Assembly (NCBI GenBank): GCA_013375355.1 | Contig: JABXJV010000548.1 | Coordinates: 1 to 29,151, forward strand | Origin: Candidatus Helarchaeota archaeon | GTDB lineage: Archaea > Asgardarchaeota > Lokiarchaeia > Helarchaeales > JABXJV01 | DNA: 29,151 bases | Direction: 5' to 3' | Shown here: in pieces, positions 20,855-29,054 of the stretch | Numbering within the stretch: position 1 is the stretch's first letter | Layout: each line of letters opens with the position of its first letter | Program-made: the position numbers and the translations under genes | The notes under the pieces: model-generated | Told to the model about the DNA's origin: nothing | Seen by the model: only the letters and a program-made list of their open reading frames with translations | Database searches by the model: none

Positions 20855-21505
20855 TTAAAGTTCAGTCTTTAAATCTTCATCTGCATTCAATTTTTCAAAT
20901 TCATAAGGCATCTTTAGGTAGTTATATGTTATAAGAGTAATGAACGAAATGGCTAACCAGATACAATAAGAAAATGCAAAAGACCAATATGGGGCAAGTT
21001 CTAACGCACCAAATTGTATTGAAAAGAAATCCAATAATGTCCCATATGCAGAAATGCCGAATATAAGAATGGGTCCGAATAATTTTTCAACATGTTCAAT
21101 TTTATCAAAAAATCTCCTAAAAAGAGAACTTGTTTTACGCAGAATTTTTGGAGCTTCTGAAATAACCGAGCTTGCTGCACCTATAAAAAAAACCCAAATA
21201 ATCATCTCCAAAGGGACACCTAATATCTGAATTCGTCCGCCTAGAAATAGATACCAGCCTACAAAAGTTCCATATGCTCCTAATATAAAAGTAGAAATGG
21301 CCGTCGCGCAGCCAGCAAGAAAAGCATATTTTACTCTTTTAGTAGATGGGTTAAAGACTAATAATATTAAAATAGTCCCTGCAATAGCTTGGATTAGCAT
21401 GAAATTTCTAAATGTGTCTTGATTATAAACGTTATTGAATAATAAGAATAGAATCATGAAAAGTATTGTTCCAATGATACCTAAAACTCGTTTTATAGTT
21501 GTCAA
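20855..21505 (-). CDS. Multispanning membrane protein of unknown function
   Basis: The 216 residues are strongly hydrophobic with about six transmembrane helices (near 7-25, 34-50, 60-82, 93-115, 140-162 and 168-195) and charged ends and loops (SEAPKILRKTSSLFRRFFDKIE near 117-138). A GVPLEMIIWVFF segment near 96-107 faintly recalls the G-x-P-x-E motif of lycopene-cyclase-type carotenoid enzymes, but too little agrees for a call. The frame starts with TTG at 21505, 35 bases after nadB ends, in the same direction, so it is probably in the nadB transcript. No link to NAD synthesis can be read from the sequence. Gene likely real because of its coherent hydrophobic pattern and spacing. Confidence 0.8.
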   Translation of the reverse strand: MTTIKRVLGIIGTILFMILFLLFNNVYNQDTFRNFMLIQAIAGTILILLVFNPSTKRVKYAFLAGCATAISTFILGAYGTFVGWYLFLGGRIQILGVPLEMIIWVFFIGAASSVISEAPKILRKTSSLFRRFFDKIEHVEKLFGPILIFGISAYGTLLDFFSIQFGALELAPYWSFAFSYCIWLAISFITLITYNYLKMPYEFEKLNADEDLKTEL

Positions 21506-21540
21506 TGTTCCAATCCAATCTATTTTTTTAATATATTCTT

Positions 21541-23133
21541 TTAAAAATTATTTATTTTTTTTTGATCATTGCGTGCGCGAATTCTCACAAATGTATCTGA
21601 TGGATTATCCTGTTTTTTGGGATAATCTAAAGTATAATGGAGACCTCTACTTTCTTTTCGTAAAAGTGCAGAATTAATTATAATCTCAGCAACATCTGCA
21701 ATGTTTCTTAATTCAATTAAATCCGAGTTAATTTTAAAATCTCGATAAAACTGATTTATTTCTTCTTGCAAATTCTTTATACGCCGCTTAGCTCTTAATA
21801 ATCTTTTATTAGTTCTGACTATTCCTACAAAATTCCACATTAAGCGCCTTACTTCTTCCCAATTAAATGATACTATTACCATTTCATCGCTATCTATTGT
21901 TGAGTTAGGAACCCATGAAATTACTTCACAAAAACCTATCCCTTTTTTTATTTGCTCAATACATTTATTTGCTGCATTATGAGCACAAACCAAAGCTTCA
22001 AGGAGTGAGTTTGAAGCTAATCTATTTGCACCGTGAAGACCTGTACAAGCTACTTCTCCTATAGCAAATAAATTTTTAATATCAGTTTTCCCAGAAGTAG
22101 TAGTTTTAATACCTCCACAAGCGTAATGAGCAGCTGGAATTACTGGAATTGGGTGGCTAGTCATATCAATACCAAAGGACAAACAAGTTCTATGAATGTT
22201 GGGAAATCGCTTTTTTATGAAATCAGACTCTTTAAAGGAAATATCCAGAAAAACGCAGTCATCACCGCTTTTTTTTAACTCATTATCTATTGCACGGGCG
22301 ACAATATCTCTTGGAGCTAATTCTTTTAATTCATGATATTTTTCCATAAATCGATTACCATTTTTATCGAGTAAAATTGCTCCTTCCCCCCTTAGAGCTT
22401 CAGAGATTAAAAATGACTTTGCATAAGGATGATACAAGCAAGTGGGATGAAATTGAACAAATTCCATATTAGCAATAGAGGCCCCAGCTCGATAAGCCAT
22501 TGCTACCCCATCTCCGCTTGCAATATCTGGATTAGATGTAAATAAATATACTTTTCCAATTCCTCCAGTTGCTAAAACTGTAATTTTAGCGCAAATTTCC
22601 ACTACTTCGTTGTCATCTTTATTTAAAACATAACAACCGATACATTGACCATTTTCAGTAGCCAAATCAATGGCGATAAAATTTTCATGAACTTCAATAT
22701 TTTTATTTTTAGAAACTGCTGTTAATAAAGCGTGTTCAATTTCTCTTCCTGTAAAATCAGTAGCATGTAATACTCTTCGATGAGTATGACCCCCCTCTTT
22801 TCCAAGATCATAACCTTTTCCATCCTCACTTTTTGAGAATTGAACTCCTAATTCAATTAATTCCTTTATTCTTTTAGGAGCTACTTTTATAATTTCATCA
22901 ACAACATCGCGTTTACACAGTCCATCTCCCGATTTTAAAGTATCTTTAATATGGGATTCAAAAGAATCAAGAGGAGACATAACAGCAGCTATCCCTCCCT
23001 GTGCATAATTCGTATTTGATTCAGCTTTTTCCTTCTTTGTGATTAAAGTCACTTTCCCATGTTCACTGACTTTCAACGAATACGTCAATCCAGCAATGCC
23101 GGATCCAATTACTAGGAAATCAGTTTCTATCAA
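21541..23133 (-). CDS. nadB: L-aspartate oxidase
   Basis: NadB oxidises L-aspartate to iminoaspartate with FAD, the first step of de novo NAD synthesis in the cytosol; NadA then makes quinolinate. The 530-residue protein has the FAD-binding GSGIAG at 10-15, SNTNYAQGGIAAV at 39-51, EGGHTHRRVLHATDFTGREIEHAL at about 113-136 and FHPTCLY at 229-235. SEALRGEGA (244-252), ELAPRDIVARAID (271-283), HYACGGI (336-342) and GEVACTGLHGANRLASNSLLEAL (359-381) follow. The GGHTHRR and HYACGG blocks separate it from succinate dehydrogenase and fumarate reductase. Start is TTG at 23133, supported by AAGGTG five bases before it. It lies 26 bases after the crotonase-family gene. nadA and nadC are not in the window. 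Confidence 0.95.
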   Translation of the reverse strand: MIETDFLVIGSGIAGLTYSLKVSEHGKVTLITKKEKAESNTNYAQGGIAAVMSPLDSFESHIKDTLKSGDGLCKRDVVDEIIKVAPKRIKELIELGVQFSKSEDGKGYDLGKEGGHTHRRVLHATDFTGREIEHALLTAVSKNKNIEVHENFIAIDLATENGQCIGCYVLNKDDNEVVEICAKITVLATGGIGKVYLFTSNPDIASGDGVAMAYRAGASIANMEFVQFHPTCLYHPYAKSFLISEALRGEGAILLDKNGNRFMEKYHELKELAPRDIVARAIDNELKKSGDDCVFLDISFKESDFIKKRFPNIHRTCLSFGIDMTSHPIPVIPAAHYACGGIKTTTSGKTDIKNLFAIGEVACTGLHGANRLASNSLLEALVCAHNAANKCIEQIKKGIGFCEVISWVPNSTIDSDEMVIVSFNWEEVRRLMWNFVGIVRTNKRLLRAKRRIKNLQEEINQFYRDFKINSDLIELRNIADVAEIIINSALLRKESRGLHYTLDYPKKQDNPSDTFVRIRARNDQKKINNF

Positions 23134-23138
23134 TAAAA

Positions 23139-23144
23139 CACCTT
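23139..23144 (-). promoter_or_regulatory. Shine-Dalgarno site of nadB
   Basis: The minus strand reads AAGGTG, five bases before TTG at 23133. It supports the TTG start, which is just upstream of the conserved FAD-binding beta strand (TDFLVIGSGIAG). Confidence 0.55.
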
Positions 23145-23159
23145 AAAGCCATGAAATCA

Positions 23160-23951
23160 TTATTTTCCTTTAAATTCGGGTTTTCTTTTTTCAAAAAATG
23201 ACATTACACCTTCCCGATAATCATTAGTTTTAGCCATTTTTATTTGTGTTTGCCTTTCTTCTTCAGCTTGTTCTTCTTCGGATTGGTTAAAATAATTATA
23301 AAGCATTTTTTTTGTGGCTTGTATAGCTAATGGAGGTCCAGCAGCTATTTTTTTGGCGTAATCCATCGTTACAGCTTCTAACTCTACTTCAGGAACAATT
23401 TTATTAATAAGGCCAAGTTCTAAAGCCTCATTTGCAGAAATTCTGTCACCAATTAGGCAAAGTTCAGCGGCTTTTTTAAGACCAATTAATTTTGGTAAAA
23501 TTAAAGTTGAATGTCCCGCAGCAATTAAACCAACCTTTACAAAACTCTCACTAAAAATCGTATTATCTGTAGCAACTACAATATCGCACGCTAGGGCAAG
23601 ATTCATCCCTGCACCCATTGCAAATCCATGAACTGAAGCAATGACAGGTTTAGAAATCCGTTGAATTTTGGGAATTACAGTGTAAATGGCGTTTAGTAAA
23701 TTACCCATATATTTTTCGGGATCATTATCCAAATTATCCCTCATCTCTTTTAAATTTCCACCAGAACTAAATCCTTTTCCAGCACCTTTCAGAACTACAA
23801 CTCTTACCTCTGGATCCTTCTCAAACTCGTCCAAAGCTTTATGTAATTCGGTAGAAATCACAAGACCTAGAGCGTTGCGGTTTTTAGGTGCATTTAACGT
23901 TATAATTGCTATGTGTCCCTTTTTCTCTACAATTAATTCTTCATAATTCAA
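23160..23951 (-). CDS. Enoyl-CoA hydratase/isomerase (crotonase) family protein lacking both hydratase glutamates
   Basis: The 263-residue length and motifs are those of the crotonase fold acting on acyl-CoA thioesters. They include NAPKNRNAL at 20-28, oxyanion loop FSSGGNLKEM at 61-70, GFAMGAGMNLALACDI at 109-124, and LIGDRISANEALELGLINKIV. The C-terminal FFEKRKPEFKGK is typical. In rat mitochondrial hydratase the two catalytic Glu (144 and 164) lie in GGGCELA and FGQPE; here the matching positions are Asn117 and Phe137. The PaaG-like isomerases share N and F at these places but use an Asp, and here that position is Ala145. Classical hydratase activity is therefore doubtful; isomerase, thioesterase or another reaction is possible. 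TTG start, with a TATA-like site 30-40 bases upstream. First gene of an apparent unit with nadB and a membrane-protein gene. Confidence 0.92.
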   Translation of the reverse strand: MNYEELIVEKKGHIAIITLNAPKNRNALGLVISTELHKALDEFEKDPEVRVVVLKGAGKGFSSGGNLKEMRDNLDNDPEKYMGNLLNAIYTVIPKIQRISKPVIASVHGFAMGAGMNLALACDIVVATDNTIFSESFVKVGLIAAGHSTLILPKLIGLKKAAELCLIGDRISANEALELGLINKIVPEVELEAVTMDYAKKIAAGPPLAIQATKKMLYNYFNQSEEEQAEEERQTQIKMAKTNDYREGVMSFFEKRKPEFKGK

Positions 23952-23980
23952 TTTTTATCATCTACTTTTATTGATTTGAG

Positions 23981-23990
23981 TCTTTTAAAT
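23981..23990 (-). promoter_or_regulatory. TATA-like element upstream of the crotonase-family gene
   Basis: The minus strand reads ATTTAAAAGA, centred about 34 bases before the TTG at 23951, predicting a leader of some 8 bases. It fits a promoter for the crotonase-nadB-membrane-protein unit. Confidence 0.35.
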
Positions 23991-24063
23991 ATTAATTTCA
24001 GAATTTAATAAAAATTATCGAAATAAGCTGCAAAAAATCTTGTTTTTTCAAAATATTAATTGA

Positions 24064-24345
24064 TTATTCTTCTACTTCTCGACGATAATAAGCGACAATA
24101 GCAATAATAATAACGACAATACCAAATAAAATGCCTATATAAATGTACATAGGATCTATATAGAATTCGGGCAACCATTCTTCCCATGTACGCGGGTCCC
24201 TCGGGTTGGGGAGCTCAGGTATAACAGGAGGAATATATTCAATAGTAGGATAAGGCTCAATTAAGGGATAGAAAAATGACCACACCACAATAAATAATAC
24301 AAGGATTCCCATAAAAAAAAGCCTAAAAAATGTTACTTCTTTCAT
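24064..24345 (-). CDS. Small two-helix membrane protein with Pro-rich loop
   Basis: The 93 residues form two membrane helices (about 8-28 and 68-87) joined by a Pro/Glu/Trp-rich loop (YIPPVIPELPNPRDPRTWEEW). The end, YYRREVEE, is charged, and the positive-inside rule places it in the cytoplasm with the loop outside. It is not recognised. The codons of the loop are more GC-rich than surrounding sequence. It starts with ATG at 24345, divergent from the M28 peptidase gene 105 bases away. It could be a small partner of that membrane peptidase, but nothing in the sequence proves it. Confidence 0.65.
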   Translation of the reverse strand: MKEVTFFRLFFMGILVLFIVVWSFFYPLIEPYPTIEYIPPVIPELPNPRDPRTWEEWLPEFYIDPMYIYIGILFGIVVIIIAIVAYYRREVEE

Positions 24346-24416
24346 AATATTCAGATTTAGTAAATTGTCAATTTTCAGTTTTATTATGAATTATTAATTA
24401 TTATATTTTCTGCAAA

Positions 24417-24427
24417 CCTTTAAGAGG
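24417..24427 (+). promoter_or_regulatory. TATA-like element upstream of the M28 peptidase gene
   Basis: CCTTTAAGAGG is centred about 29 bases before the ATG at 24451, which would make the transcript nearly leaderless. No Shine-Dalgarno sequence is seen before the ATG, consistent with that. Confidence 0.35.
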
Positions 24428-24450
24428 AATTTTTCAATTCAAGTAAAAGT

Positions 24451-25716
24451 ATGAAGACAGATAAAAGTTATCAAAATTATATGTTCGGGTTTATTGAACG
24501 GATATGCAAAGATATTGGACCAAGATTGGCAACTACCGAAAAAGAATATCAAGCTATTGATGAAATTGAGAAAGAATTAAAAGATTTTTCAGATGAAACA
24601 ATTCGAGATGAATTTTATTGCACGAATAAGGCCTATCCCGGTGGATTAACTCATGTTGCCGGGTTTCTTTGTACCTTGGGTTTTTGTTTTTTTGCTACAC
24701 CTCTCTCGATTATTACGACGATTTTGTGTATATTAGGCTTACTTGTCCTTATAATGGAATTAATGGTTCTTGCAGAATTCATTGATTTCTTGTATCCTAA
24801 GGGAAAATCTTTCAACATATTTGGAAAAATTAAGCCATCTATTTCTCCTAAAAAGCTAATAATCTTCGGTGGGCATAGTGACAGTGCCTATAATTTTCCC
24901 TTCACAAAATATGGAACTAAAATGAATACTATGATGTATCTAGGAATTGGATTGGCAGTATACGCGATTTTTTTGTCCCCAATAAAGTTTATTCTTCAAT
25001 TTATTATCCAAAATTTTGTTTATTGGGATTTAAAGATTTCTGGATTGCCAATCTTTACAATTACCATAATAGATATTATTTTTTTCATTCCTTTCATGGT
25101 TTGGTTTCCGTTTTTTTTATATATAGTTATTAGATTTGTAGGAAAAACTTTGGTTCCAGGAGCAAATGATAATCTTTCTGGAGTAGCTGTTGCTTTGGCT
25201 ATTGGAAAATACTTAGCAGCAGAACATCGACCAGAAAATGTTGAAGTATGGGTTGGATCTTTCGGAGCAGAAGAGGTGGGTCAACGGGGTTCTAAAGCAT
25301 TTGTAAAAAAATATGGAAAGAAGGGAATTTTAGACAATAGTTTGAGTGTAATTCTTGAATCCGTTGGCGGTGGCGAAGGTATAGGTATTCTAAAAACAGA
25401 GAAGATGTATTTCACTACACATTTTAAGGAAGTTTATGAACCAGTGTATGAAGCTTTCAAAAAATATGAAAGTGAAAACAAAGGAGTTGTCCCTGGACAA
25501 CTACATGAAGCAGTTTTTGCAGGGACAGACGCAGTTCGATTTTCAAAAAAAGGTTATCCTGCATGTGCTGTTGTTGGAGGTGCAATTGAGACGTTATTTT
25601 TGAAAAATTGGCACTCACCAGCCGATATTCCTGAAAATTTAAATAAAAAACTAATGAGAGACGTATTGGAAACCTGCTTGTATTTTGTTGAATTGATAGA
25701 TAAAAGAGTTACATAA
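24451..25716 (+). CDS. Membrane-embedded M28-family metallopeptidase
   Basis: M28 enzymes are di-zinc aminopeptidases or carboxypeptidases. Metal and catalytic residues appear in the family order: His142 and Asp144 in GGHSD, Asp240 in GANDN, catalytic Glu274 and ligand Glu275 in GAEEVG, Glu303 in ILESVGG, and His388 in NWHSPAD. Unlike soluble members, about four hydrophobic helices are present, roughly 67-85, 86-113, 158-190 and 200-230. The latter pair is inserted between the first and second metal motifs. The metal site therefore seems to be assembled from parts on either side of a membrane hairpin, presumably on one face. The 421 residues have no cleavable signal peptide. ATG start follows a TATA-like site. 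Substrate unknown. It is followed after 164 bases by the roadblock/zinc-ribbon gene. Confidence 0.92.
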   Translation: MKTDKSYQNYMFGFIERICKDIGPRLATTEKEYQAIDEIEKELKDFSDETIRDEFYCTNKAYPGGLTHVAGFLCTLGFCFFATPLSIITTILCILGLLVLIMELMVLAEFIDFLYPKGKSFNIFGKIKPSISPKKLIIFGGHSDSAYNFPFTKYGTKMNTMMYLGIGLAVYAIFLSPIKFILQFIIQNFVYWDLKISGLPIFTITIIDIIFFIPFMVWFPFFLYIVIRFVGKTLVPGANDNLSGVAVALAIGKYLAAEHRPENVEVWVGSFGAEEVGQRGSKAFVKKYGKKGILDNSLSVILESVGGGEGIGILKTEKMYFTTHFKEVYEPVYEAFKKYESENKGVVPGQLHEAVFAGTDAVRFSKKGYPACAVVGGAIETLFLKNWHSPADIPENLNKKLMRDVLETCLYFVELIDKRVT

Positions 25717-25880
25717 ATTCTTCTTTAAAAAAATCGAGGTATAGATTTGTCAGAAGAATATTAAATTAATTCTGATAAAAATTCTGAATAAATACATATA
25801 TAATGCTATCAATTAAAAAAATCAAAATATATGTTATTTAAAATAATAATATTGAATATATTCAAACGGGTAGGATAAAT

Positions 25881-27344
25881 TTGGATGAATGTATTCGTCG
25901 AGTCGCAAAATCAATTATGGAAAAAATGGGGAAAATTACTGGTGTTAGAGTTTATGTTTCAATTGCAGATCATAAAGGAGACATTATTTTTTTCGATTCT
26001 GCATTTGAAAATTATAAAGATTTCATTAAAACATTTGTCCAGGTAAATTTTAAATATCTTCAAAAAAGGGATCATTCCATCCCTCTTAGCTCAGAAAATA
26101 TAATCTTTTTCAAAAGTTCCGACAATTCTATGATTATATTATATAACCCAAAGGGTAAAATAGGGCAATTATTAACATTCAAAGGCATAATGGATAATTA
26201 TTCCAATTCTCTTGAAGAATGTGCATTAAAGATTGAGAGTACTTCAATAAAAGAAATTGAGAAATCTCCCAAACTCCTAGGAATGCCTCTTATTCAACTA
26301 AAGGTTCCAGTTTTCTCCCACAGAGAGAAATTATATAAGAATTTAATACCAGTTCTTAAGAAAAAAATTAAAGATCAAAAAAAATTCAGTTTAACTGAAG
26401 GTATAGTTCTGAATAAGTGCGATGGCACCCAAAATCTATTTGATATAACAAAAAGCGTAGAACTTAAAGATAATGAAGTACTTGCTTTACTTTATAAATT
26501 TTTAGAAAAAAAGCAATTATTTTTTAAAGAATACGGATTTTTAAAAATCTCTTGTCCCCAATGCAAGGATCTAGCATATTTATTCATTCCCAAATTTATT
26601 TTGGACGTATATCAAACAAATTTACGAGTACAATGTCATCCAGAAGGATGTGATCATACTTTTACGGCATTAATTGATAAAAAATTAAGAATTAAAACCA
26701 CAATAATTGAAAAATTATCTAAACCTAGAGATGAATTAGATATTTCAAAATTATCAATAAAAAATTTAATTTCATATCTTGGGGAAGATCTATTCTTTAG
26801 CATATTTCATGCAATTTTCATCCAGTTGAAAATAGTCTTTATAGGAGAAGAAGCAATTATTAAAGATATAACTCAATTTTTTAAAAGAATTTTTCCTCAA
26901 TTAAAATATGGAAATGACATTATCAATATTAATCAGACCGAATTTAAAAAGAACTTCAAAAAATATAAAAAGAATCTCGTTATTGACTTTAATTCTCATA
27001 CAATTATTGACCCATATCAAGATGATTTGTTTGATTTCGAATTTAAACTATTTAAAAAAGTATTAAAAATAGAAGATGAGAATTTACAAATTTTAACAAC
27101 TAATTCCGAATTTGAACGCTTAATTTTATTGACTGAAAAGATTTTAAAAGATATTGAATTTTTTAAAAACATTTCAGAGGATGTTTTAATAAAAAATGTC
27201 TCAACTTTGCATGGAATTAAACTCAATCGTTATGAAATTCCGGTCATCAAACAAATTTCTAATATTTATTATAATACTGATATATCTAAAAAAATTACAA
27301 GCACCGTAGCTAGCCAAGTAAGCGGCTGGTTCGATACATGGTAA
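25881..27344 (+). CDS. Roadblock-like, zinc-ribbon protein with possible DENN-like C-terminal region
   Basis: Function is not recognised. The 487 residues begin with a roadblock/LC7-like domain (about 1-115; VRVYVSIADHKGDIIFFD, then NIIFFKSSDNSMIILYNP and GQLLTF). A PqqD/winged-helix-like segment (about 170-215; LNKCDGTQNLFDITKSVEL) and a zinc ribbon with Cys225, Cys228, Cys252 and Cys257 (CPQC and CHPEGC) follow. The C-terminal half (about 293-487) reads LGEDLFFSIFHAIFIQ, LKIVFIGEEAII, RIFPQL and NLVIDFNSHTIIDP. This order recalls the central DENN domain (allele-K-hydrophobic-hydrophobic then D-L/F-x-x-x-x-hydrophobic) but is only suggestive. TTG start, since in-frame Met appears only at residue 14; no clear ribosome site. 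The 132-residue gene follows after 36 bases, likely co-transcribed. Confidence 0.85.
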   Translation: MDECIRRVAKSIMEKMGKITGVRVYVSIADHKGDIIFFDSAFENYKDFIKTFVQVNFKYLQKRDHSIPLSSENIIFFKSSDNSMIILYNPKGKIGQLLTFKGIMDNYSNSLEECALKIESTSIKEIEKSPKLLGMPLIQLKVPVFSHREKLYKNLIPVLKKKIKDQKKFSLTEGIVLNKCDGTQNLFDITKSVELKDNEVLALLYKFLEKKQLFFKEYGFLKISCPQCKDLAYLFIPKFILDVYQTNLRVQCHPEGCDHTFTALIDKKLRIKTTIIEKLSKPRDELDISKLSIKNLISYLGEDLFFSIFHAIFIQLKIVFIGEEAIIKDITQFFKRIFPQLKYGNDIININQTEFKKNFKKYKKNLVIDFNSHTIIDPYQDDLFDFEFKLFKKVLKIEDENLQILTTNSEFERLILLTEKILKDIEFFKNISEDVLIKNVSTLHGIKLNRYEIPVIKQISNIYYNTDISKKITSTVASQVSGWFDTW

Positions 27345-27380
27345 ATATTATTATAAAACTTCAGAAAAAATAAGGAAAAA

Positions 27381-27779
27381 ATGAGAAAACTGGGACTTAT
27401 TAAATTTCTAAATGGTATTATGAGAAGACTTTTACTGACTAATACGGAACTTGATTCCATTTCTCAAGAAAAATCTGATGGAAATGTTATCCAAGATAAA
27501 TTGACACTAAATGTTCAAACTTTTACTAAAATGATGTTTAATGATTTTTTCCAAATAGAAGGCTATTCCGATGAAACATATAGACTGCTTTTTCAAAAAA
27601 TTAACAATATTTTAAAGGAAAATCCAGTTCTTGCACCAGCATTATTTGCGCATTTAAAGAGATTTAGCGATTATTCAAGAGCAATGCACAAGAATTTGCG
27701 AAAATACCTAAAAGAACAATTAGGAGATCTCTTGGAAGAACAAACCTATTTAGAACCTTCTGATGGCTCTTTGGATTAA
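27381..27779 (+). CDS. Small helical protein of unknown function
   Basis: The 132 residues are mostly predicted helix (LNVQTFTKMMFNDFFQIEGY, YRLLFQKINNILKE, ALFAHLKRF, AMHKNLRKYLKEQLGDLL) with a basic N-terminus and an acidic tail. No known motif, signal peptide or membrane helix was found. A good ribosome site (AAGGA, 5 bases before the ATG) and 36-base spacing behind the roadblock-like gene suggest one operon, so it may be a small partner of that protein. This is the main evidence that it is a real gene. Confidence 0.7.
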   Translation: MRKLGLIKFLNGIMRRLLLTNTELDSISQEKSDGNVIQDKLTLNVQTFTKMMFNDFFQIEGYSDETYRLLFQKINNILKENPVLAPALFAHLKRFSDYSRAMHKNLRKYLKEQLGDLLEEQTYLEPSDGSLD

Positions 27780-27840
27780 TAAAATAATATAAATCATTCT
27801 TTCTTTTAGCTATCAAAACTCATTTTTAGATATGTTTTTA

Positions 27841-27850
27841 TTATAAATAC
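27841..27850 (+). promoter_or_regulatory. TATA-like element upstream of the LLM oxidoreductase gene
   Basis: TTATAAATAC is centred about 46 bases before the ATG at 27892 and predicts a leader near 20 bases, which contains GAGATGA as a possible ribosome site. Confidence 0.35.
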
Positions 27851-27891
27851 ATAATTTTTTATTAAATTGCCAATCTTTGAGATGAAATAAT

Positions 27892-29019
27892 ATGAAAGCA
27901 AAATTTGGAATTGAATTATTTTTCAGTCATAGTTATGATTTTGTAAGAAAAAAATTAAAATCGGCGGAAAAAGAAGGCTGGGACTCTATCTGGCTTCCTG
28001 ATCACTTACGTGGATTGCCTCCCATGTCTATCGACGACTTCCTCTGCGTCTGGCCTATGTTAGGCTCATTTGCGGAAATGGCACCTGATCTAGTTTATGG
28101 GGTAAGTGTTACTGAACCACATAGGCTTCATCCAGCAAGTTTAGCCCAGACGGCTACCACCTTAGATCATATTACAAATGGAAAATTTATACTGGGAATC
28201 GGTGCGGGCGAAGCAATGAACTTAAAATGTTATGGAATCGATTATAGCTATGCGGTCTCAAAAATGAGGGAACATATTGAGATTATGCATAAATTTTGGC
28301 ATTCAGAAGGAAAAGAGATTAATTATGATGGTCGGTTTTATCATCTAAATAAAGCAGTCTTAAGACCTCCTCCCATTCAAAAATCCAAAGACGGAAAACC
28401 TCATATACCTATTTGGGTGGCTGGTAATGGGCCTAAAACAAAACAAATGACTGGGGAGTTAGCAGATGGATGGATACCTTTGCTGTTTTCTCCAAAACTT
28501 TACAAAGAAGACCTTGAAGATATTAAAAAAGCAATGGCTAAATCAAATCGAGATCCAAAAGATTTTACTGCAGGGGCTTTTAGCCGAATATACATGAACG
28601 ACGATGAAAAAAAGATTAAACAACAAATAAGTGGGCAAAAAATGGCTTTAATATTAGCTCCTAATGTATTAAAGTCCCATGGCTATTGGAAGGATGAATA
28701 TTGTGAACTTTATGAAAAAGTAGGAATAAATCCAGAACGATTGTCATTATTAGAGTACGATACAGAGGATTTAAAGAGAATAAGAATTGATAAATTATTT
28801 CCAATAATTAAGGATATTCCAGACGAAGTAATCAGACAACAAGGATTAATTGGTAATGAGGAAGAAATAACCAAGAAATTTGAACAATTTATTCAATCCG
28901 GTTCAGAATATTTTGTTTTGGAAATTTTAAATGGAGCTTCTAGTAAAAATGCACCTTTTACATTCTTTGACGTAACAAGAATATTGGCAGAAAAAATAAT
29001 ACCACAATTTCGGGATTAA
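27892..29019 (+). CDS. LLM-class (luciferase-like) oxidoreductase, probably F420-dependent
   Basis: The 375 residues show the luciferase-like TIM-barrel pattern. Motifs are GWDSIWLPDHLRG (29-41), VTEPHRLHPASLAQTATTLDHITNGKFILGIGAGEAMN (about 73-110), and AVSKMREHIEIMHKFW, followed by PPPIQ, IPIWVAGNGPKTKQMTGELADGWIP (about 172-196). The GIGAGE and TLDHI-T-GK blocks are those of F420-binding members such as methylenetetrahydromethanopterin reductase (Mer) and F420-dependent glucose-6-phosphate dehydrogenase. The length exceeds Mer (about 320) and there is no methanogenesis context, so the substrate is not assigned. FMN use cannot be excluded. ATG start. Transcription probably ends in the T-rich stretch after the stop. 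Confidence 0.92.
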   Translation: MKAKFGIELFFSHSYDFVRKKLKSAEKEGWDSIWLPDHLRGLPPMSIDDFLCVWPMLGSFAEMAPDLVYGVSVTEPHRLHPASLAQTATTLDHITNGKFILGIGAGEAMNLKCYGIDYSYAVSKMREHIEIMHKFWHSEGKEINYDGRFYHLNKAVLRPPPIQKSKDGKPHIPIWVAGNGPKTKQMTGELADGWIPLLFSPKLYKEDLEDIKKAMAKSNRDPKDFTAGAFSRIYMNDDEKKIKQQISGQKMALILAPNVLKSHGYWKDEYCELYEKVGINPERLSLLEYDTEDLKRIRIDKLFPIIKDIPDEVIRQQGLIGNEEEITKKFEQFIQSGSEYFVLEILNGASSKNAPFTFFDVTRILAEKIIPQFRD

Positions 29020-29020
29020 A

Positions 29021-29045
29021 TTTTATTTCTTTTATCTTTTTTCTT
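29021..29045 (+). terminator. T-rich terminator after the LLM oxidoreductase gene
   Basis: Immediately after the stop the plus strand is almost all T in four runs up to six long, a typical archaeal oligo-T termination signal. The next gene converges from the other strand, fitting a need to stop here. Confidence 0.45.
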
Positions 29046-29054
29046 AAAAAACTA

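Noticed and set aside
20855..21505. Lycopene cyclase or other carotenoid enzyme
   Set aside because: Only a short GVPLE stretch is reminiscent; the other conserved residues and any carotenoid gene context are absent.
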